Assembly: GCA_023386675.1 (NCBI GenBank)
Contig: JAEWJG010000376.1
Location: 1-9,424, forward strand
Source: Actinomycetes bacterium
Lineage (GTDB): Bacteria; Actinomycetota; Actinomycetes; Actinomycetales; Microbacteriaceae
Direction of reading: 5' to 3'
Length of the DNA stretch: 9,424 nucleotides
Shown here: in pieces, positions 6,143 to 9,424 of the stretch
How the letters are laid out: the number at the start of each line of letters is the position of its first letter
How positions within the stretch are numbered: the stretch's first letter is position 1
Program-made: the position numbers and the translations under genes
Notes under the pieces: model-generated
What the model was told of the DNA's origin: nothing
The model's database searches: none
The model's input: the letters and a program-made list of their open reading frames with translations, nothing else

Positions 6143-8182
6143 ATGGCCGATACCGTCAGCTACCGGCCGAAGGCCGGCGAGATCCCGACCCAGCCGGGGG
6201 TGTACCGGTTCCGCGACAAGAACCGGCGCGTGCTCTACGTCGGCAAGGCGAAGAACCTGCGCGCACGGCTGAGCAACTACTTCCAGCCGCTGCGCAGCCT
6301 CCACGAGCGCACCCGCCGCATGGTCACCACCGCGTCCAGCGTCGAGTGGACCGTCGTGGGCACCGAGTACGAGGCGCTGCAGCTCGAGTACACCTGGATC
6401 AAGGAGTTCAACCCGCCGTTCAACGTCAAGTTCCGCGACGACAAGACGTACCCGTACCTGGCGGTGACCCTCGGCGACCGCGTCCCGCGGGTGATGATCA
6501 CCCGCAACCGCAACATCAAGGACGCGCGATACTTCGGCCCGTACACGAAGGTCTGGGCGATCCGCGAGACGGTCGACCTGATGCTGAAGGCGTTCCCGAT
6601 GCGGTCGTGCTCCGACGGCGTCTACCGGCGCGCCGAGCTCACCGGGCGGCCGTGCCTCCTGGGCGACATCGGCAAGTGCGCGGCGCCCTGCGTCGGGCGG
6701 ATCACGCCAGAGGACCACAAGTCGCTCGCGATCGACTTCGCCAGCTTCATGGCGGGCAACGACAGCGGCTACCTGCGCGACCTCAACGACAAAATGAAGC
6801 AGGCCGCGAGCACGATGGACTACGAGTCCGCGGCGCGCCACCGCGACGCGATCCAGGCGCTGGAGGGCGCCCTCGGCAAGAGCGCGGTCGTCCTGCCCGA
6901 GGATGTGGACGCCGACGTGTTCGGCATCGCGCACGACGAGCTCGCCGCCGCGGTGACGCAGTTCATCGTCCGCGGCGGCCGCGTGCGCGGTGTCCGCAGC
7001 TGGGTGGTCGACAAGGAGCTCGACCTCGGTCTCGGCGAACTCGTCGAGACCGTGGTGCAGAACGCCTACGACGGTCCCGATGCTCCGCCGCGCGAGATCC
7101 TGGTGCCCGAGCTCCCGGACGACACGGCCGAGCTCGACCTGTGGCTGACGCAGCGTCGCCGCGAGACGCCCGACCCGTCCGCTCCGCGCGGGCGGCTCAC
7201 CGGACGCGTGAACCTGCGGATCGCGCAGCGCGGCGACAAGGCCGCCCTGGCGCAGACGGTCGTGATGAACGCGAAGAACGCGCTCGTGCTTTACAAGACG
7301 CGCCGCAGCTCCGACTTCGTCGCGCGCTCGAAGGCGCTCAACGACATCCAGGACGCCCTCGGCATGACCGACGCGCCCTTGCGGATGGAGTGCTACGACG
7401 TCTCGCACCTCAGCGGCACGAACATCGTCGCCTCGATGGTCGTGTTCGAGGACGGCCTGCCGCGCAAGGACCAGTACCGCCGGTTCAGCATCCCCGAGTC
7501 CACCGACGACACCGAATCGATCTACCAGGTCATCTCGCGCCGGCTGGCGTACCTGAAGGATGTGCCTGCGACGGCGGCGGCGGAGGTCGACGAGGAGACG
7601 GCGCTCGACGCCGAGGGCGCAGCGGGCGCCGACGAGGTGGTGGAGGACGCCGCAGAGCGTCGCCGCCGCAAGTTCTCGTACCCGCCGAACCTGCTCATCG
7701 TCGACGGCGGCCAGCCGCAGGTGGCCGCCGCGAAGCGGGCGCTGGACGAGTCCGGCGTGACGGGCATCCAGCTCGCCGGGATCGCGAAGCGGCTGGAGGA
7801 GATCTGGCTTCCCGACTCCGACTTCCCGGTCATCCTGCCGCGCAACAGCGACGCGCTGTTCCTCATCCAGCGGCTCCGCGACGAAGCGCACCGGTTCGCG
7901 ATCACGTACCAGCGGGCCCGCCGCAAGCGCGACATCGGTACGGTGCTCGGCGAGATACCGGGCCTCGGGCCCTCGCGCGTGAAGGAGCTGCTGAAGCACT
8001 TCGGCTCTGTCGCCCAGCTGCGCAAGGCGACGCCCGAGCAGATCGCCGAGGTGCGCGGGGTCGGGCCGCGGCTCGCGACAGCGGTGTTCGAGCGGCTGGC
8101 CGACGGCTCGGCGTCCGACGACGGCTCCGCCGCAGCGGATGCGCAGCCCCAGGACGGCCTACCGCTGGACAGCAGTCGCTAG
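6143..8182 (+). CDS. uvrC: UvrC, excinuclease ABC subunit C
   Basis: The nuclease that makes both incisions around a lesion held by UvrB. It has 679 residues, against about 610 in E. coli. Domains in order are: GIY-YIG nuclease for the 3' cut (about 15-95, with GVY 19-21, YVGKA 32-36, R42 and E82); a four-cysteine cluster C156, C171, C179, C183 corresponding to the Fe-S ligands reported for E. coli UvrC; a UVR motif that binds UvrB (about 208-243); an RNase H-like 5' nuclease with D419, D521 and H583; and tandem helix-hairpin-helix DNA-binding motifs (about 605-652). The third acidic position of the RNase H site appears to be E552 rather than Asp. An acidic, Ala-rich insert lies at about 473-505. 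ATG 6143 starts one codon after the uvrA stop in the same frame. No well-spaced ribosome binding site is visible (GGGG at 6126-6129 is too far), so coupled translation is likely. Confidence 0.97.
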   Translation: MADTVSYRPKAGEIPTQPGVYRFRDKNRRVLYVGKAKNLRARLSNYFQPLRSLHERTRRMVTTASSVEWTVVGTEYEALQLEYTWIKEFNPPFNVKFRDDKTYPYLAVTLGDRVPRVMITRNRNIKDARYFGPYTKVWAIRETVDLMLKAFPMRSCSDGVYRRAELTGRPCLLGDIGKCAAPCVGRITPEDHKSLAIDFASFMAGNDSGYLRDLNDKMKQAASTMDYESAARHRDAIQALEGALGKSAVVLPEDVDADVFGIAHDELAAAVTQFIVRGGRVRGVRSWVVDKELDLGLGELVETVVQNAYDGPDAPPREILVPELPDDTAELDLWLTQRRRETPDPSAPRGRLTGRVNLRIAQRGDKAALAQTVVMNAKNALVLYKTRRSSDFVARSKALNDIQDALGMTDAPLRMECYDVSHLSGTNIVASMVVFEDGLPRKDQYRRFSIPESTDDTESIYQVISRRLAYLKDVPATAAAEVDEETALDAEGAAGADEVVEDAAERRRRKFSYPPNLLIVDGGQPQVAAAKRALDESGVTGIQLAGIAKRLEEIWLPDSDFPVILPRNSDALFLIQRLRDEAHRFAITYQRARRKRDIGTVLGEIPGLGPSRVKELLKHFGSVAQLRKATPEQIAEVRGVGPRLATAVFERLADGSASDDGSAAADAQPQDGLPLDSSR

Positions 8183-8202
8183 GCTTGGGGGCACAGGAAA
8201 GC

Positions 8203-8209
8203 GGAGGAG
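8203..8209 (+). promoter_or_regulatory. Strong ribosome binding site of rapZ
   Basis: GGAGGAG lies 8 bases before ATG 8218 and is the best Shine-Dalgarno sequence in the window. It fixes the rapZ start inside a much longer open frame that runs in from uvrC. It also suggests that rapZ is translated independently of uvrC, unlike the coupled genes upstream. Confidence 0.85.
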
Positions 8210-8217
8210 ACCGGTCG

Positions 8218-9111
8218 ATGGCCACCGACGATGAGACGAACGCAAGCGCCGAGCAGCAGGAGGTGCTCATCGTCACGGGAATGTCGGGCGCCGGGCGCTC
8301 GACGGTCGCCAACGCGCTGGAGGACCTCGACTGGTACGTGGTCGACAACCTGCCGCCGCAGATGCTCCGCCCGCTGGTCGAGCTGGCGAACCGTGCCGAG
8401 TCGGGGCTGCCGCGCATCGCCGCGGTGGTCGACGTGCGTGGGCGCAACTTCTTCGTCGACCTGCGCGACATGATCCAGAGCCTGCGCGAGGGCACCAAGG
8501 TGCGCGTGCTGTTCCTGGAGGCGTCGGATGCGGTGCTCGTGCGTCGCTTCGAGCAGGTCCGCCGCCCGCACCCGCTGCAGGGCGACGGCACCCTCCTCGA
8601 CGGCATCAGCGCCGAGCGCGCCCGGCTGCGGGAGATCCGCGAGGCGGCCGACATCATCGTCGACACGACCGACCTCAACATCCACCAGCTCGCCACCAAC
8701 ATCACCGACACCTTCGCCGCGGAGGACGCGGCCGACGTCCAGATCACGGTGATGAGCTTCGGGTTCAAGTACGGGCTGCCCGCCGACGCCGACATGGTCG
8801 CCGACGCGCGGTTCCTCCCGAATCCGTTCTGGAACCCCGAACTGCGGCCCCACACCGGTCTCGAGGAGGTCGTCCGCGACTTCGTCCTCACGCAGGACGG
8901 CGCGGCGGAGTTCATCCAGGGGTACGTCGCCGCGCTCAAGCCGATCGTGGCCGGGTATCAGCGCGAGAACAAACGTCACGCGCTGATCGCGATAGGCTGC
9001 ACTGGCGGAAAGCACCGGTCCGTCGCGATTGCGGAAGAGCTCGCGGCACGGTTGCGCACTTTCCCCGGTCTGGCGGTGAACACCAAGCACCGCGACCTCG
9101 GCCGTGAATGA
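8218..9111 (+). CDS. rapZ: RapZ/YvcJ-family nucleotide-binding protein
   Basis: A 297-residue member of the RapZ (YvcJ, formerly UPF0042) family, close to the usual ~285-300. In E. coli RapZ is an RNA adaptor that directs the small RNA GlmZ to RNase E and so controls glucosamine-6-phosphate synthase. B. subtilis YvcJ is a nucleotide-binding protein. The role in actinomycetes is not settled. The N-terminal P-loop reads GMSGAGRST (21-29), with Arg in place of the Walker A Lys. VVDVRGR (70-76) follows, then the C-terminal domain with FGFKYGLP (181-188), DARFLPNPFW (196-205) and the hallmark GCTGGKHRSV (260-269). ATG 8218 is set by GGAGGAG 8 bases upstream. It lies 35 bases after uvrC and 55 before whiA, the conserved Gram-positive order except that yvcK/cuvA is missing between rapZ and whiA. 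Confidence 0.95.
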   Translation: MATDDETNASAEQQEVLIVTGMSGAGRSTVANALEDLDWYVVDNLPPQMLRPLVELANRAESGLPRIAAVVDVRGRNFFVDLRDMIQSLREGTKVRVLFLEASDAVLVRRFEQVRRPHPLQGDGTLLDGISAERARLREIREAADIIVDTTDLNIHQLATNITDTFAAEDAADVQITVMSFGFKYGLPADADMVADARFLPNPFWNPELRPHTGLEEVVRDFVLTQDGAAEFIQGYVAALKPIVAGYQRENKRHALIAIGCTGGKHRSVAIAEELAARLRTFPGLAVNTKHRDLGRE

Positions 9112-9155
9112 TCCCGGCCCATCCATCCACGGCACCACCCCTGCCTTGAGACAGT

Positions 9156-9160
9156 AAGGA
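9156..9160 (+). promoter_or_regulatory. Ribosome binding site supporting a TTG start for whiA
   Basis: AAGGA sits 6 bases before TTG 9167, the codon just ahead of the conserved ALTADVKDEL segment. No ATG or GTG is available at this point in the frame, so this site decides the unusual start codon. Confidence 0.8.
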
Positions 9161-9166
9161 ATCCGA

Positions 9167-9424
9167 TTGGCTCTCACCGCCGACGTCAAGGACGAGCTCA
9201 CGAAGGTCGAGGTCGGCAAGACCACCGTCCGGGCAGCAGAACTGGCCACCATCCTCCGGTTCTCGGGCGGTCTGCACCTCATCGGCGGCCGGATCGCGGT
9301 GGAGAGCGAGCTGGACACGCCCGAGCTGGCCCGCCGGGTGCGGAAGGACCTGGCGGAGCTGTACGGCGTCCGCAGCGACGTCTCGGTGACCTCGCCCTCC
9401 GGCGTGCGGCGCACCAGCCAGTAC
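9167..9424 (+). CDS. whiA: WhiA, sporulation/cell-division regulator (5' part, runs off the window)
   Basis: The first 86 codons of WhiA are present and the frame is still open at the right edge. WhiA combines an N-terminal domain related to LAGLIDADG homing endonucleases, without nuclease activity, and a C-terminal helix-turn-helix. In Streptomyces it activates division and sporulation genes with WhiB; in non-sporulating Gram-positives it affects cell division and chromosome segregation. The visible part starts ALTADVKDELTKVEV and continues with AAELATILRFSGGLHLIGGR, typical of the WhiA N-terminal domain, followed by a helix with ELARRVRKDLAELYG. Translation begins at TTG 9167 with AAGGA 6 bases upstream. 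The DNA-binding C-terminus lies outside the window and cannot be assessed. The 55-base gap after rapZ holds no clear promoter or terminator, so co-transcription with rapZ is likely. Confidence 0.93.
   Translation, partial: MALTADVKDELTKVEVGKTTVRAAELATILRFSGGLHLIGGRIAVESELDTPELARRVRKDLAELYGVRSDVSVTSPSGVRRTSQY

Noticed and set aside
3140..7999. Antisense open frame of 1619 codons covering most of uvrA and uvrC
   Set aside because: It mirrors the sense codon pattern, since very high G/C at third positions removes stop codons from the complementary frame. It stays open across both genes only because uvrA and uvrC share a frame. The translation is low-complexity (Arg, Val, Ala, Asp, His) with no domain.
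8180..8185. TAGGCT after uvrC as a -10 element for a rapZ promoter
   Set aside because: It matches TANNNT, but no -35 is visible at a suitable distance and such hexamers are expected by chance. Co-transcription with uvrC is as likely.
5575..8217. Apparent 5' extension of the rapZ frame back through uvrC into uvrA
   Set aside because: The strong GGAGGAG site before ATG 8218 and the normal RapZ length fix the start. The upstream part is an Arg/Pro/Ala-rich out-of-frame translation of uvrA and uvrC.

Overview
The window is very GC-rich, densely coded on the + strand and made almost entirely of conserved bacterial core genes. The organism is most likely a high-GC actinomycete. The strongest signs are the uvrC-rapZ-whiA neighbourhood, a LexA operator of the CGAAC-type used by Actinomycetota and Bacillota, and a promoter matching the actinobacterial PafBC (RecA-independent DNA-damage) consensus. 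A member of the Microbacteriaceae (Leifsonia-like) fits best. That family-level call is inference from gene order and protein style and was not checked by any search.

Region 1 (about 1-3024) is a tightly coupled cassette: a MoxR-family AAA+ ATPase, a membrane-anchored DUF58 protein and a small multi-spanning membrane protein. Each junction is a 4-base ATGA stop/start overlap. MoxR ATPases are known to act as chaperones or insertases for vWA-type partners, and DUF58 is the usual partner. The third protein probably belongs to the same envelope-associated complex but matches no family I recognise. The first ~100 bases may hold the tail of an upstream gene of the same operon.

Region 2 (3025-3202) is the only sizeable non-coding stretch and the most informative regulatory DNA here. 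It holds an 8-of-9 match to the PafBC promoter element with exact 8-base spacing to a TANNNT -10, and 38 bases further on a -10 hexamer running into a perfect LexA/SOS palindrome. Both read towards uvrA, so the excision-repair genes appear to be under dual DNA-damage control.

Region 3 (3203-8182) encodes UvrA and UvrC, separated by three bases. They are the damage-recognition ATPase and the dual-incision nuclease of nucleotide excision repair; uvrB is not in the window. Region 4 (8218-9424) holds rapZ and the first 86 codons of whiA. In many Gram-positive bacteria yvcK/cuvA lies between these two genes, but here they are adjacent with a 55-base gap.

I found no tRNA, rRNA, CRISPR array, insertion sequence, prophage or convincing intrinsic terminator. 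I see no previously undescribed system in the coding content. The most rewarding points are the layered DNA-damage promoter of uvrA, the missing yvcK, the degenerate metal-site motif in DUF58 and the unassigned membrane protein.
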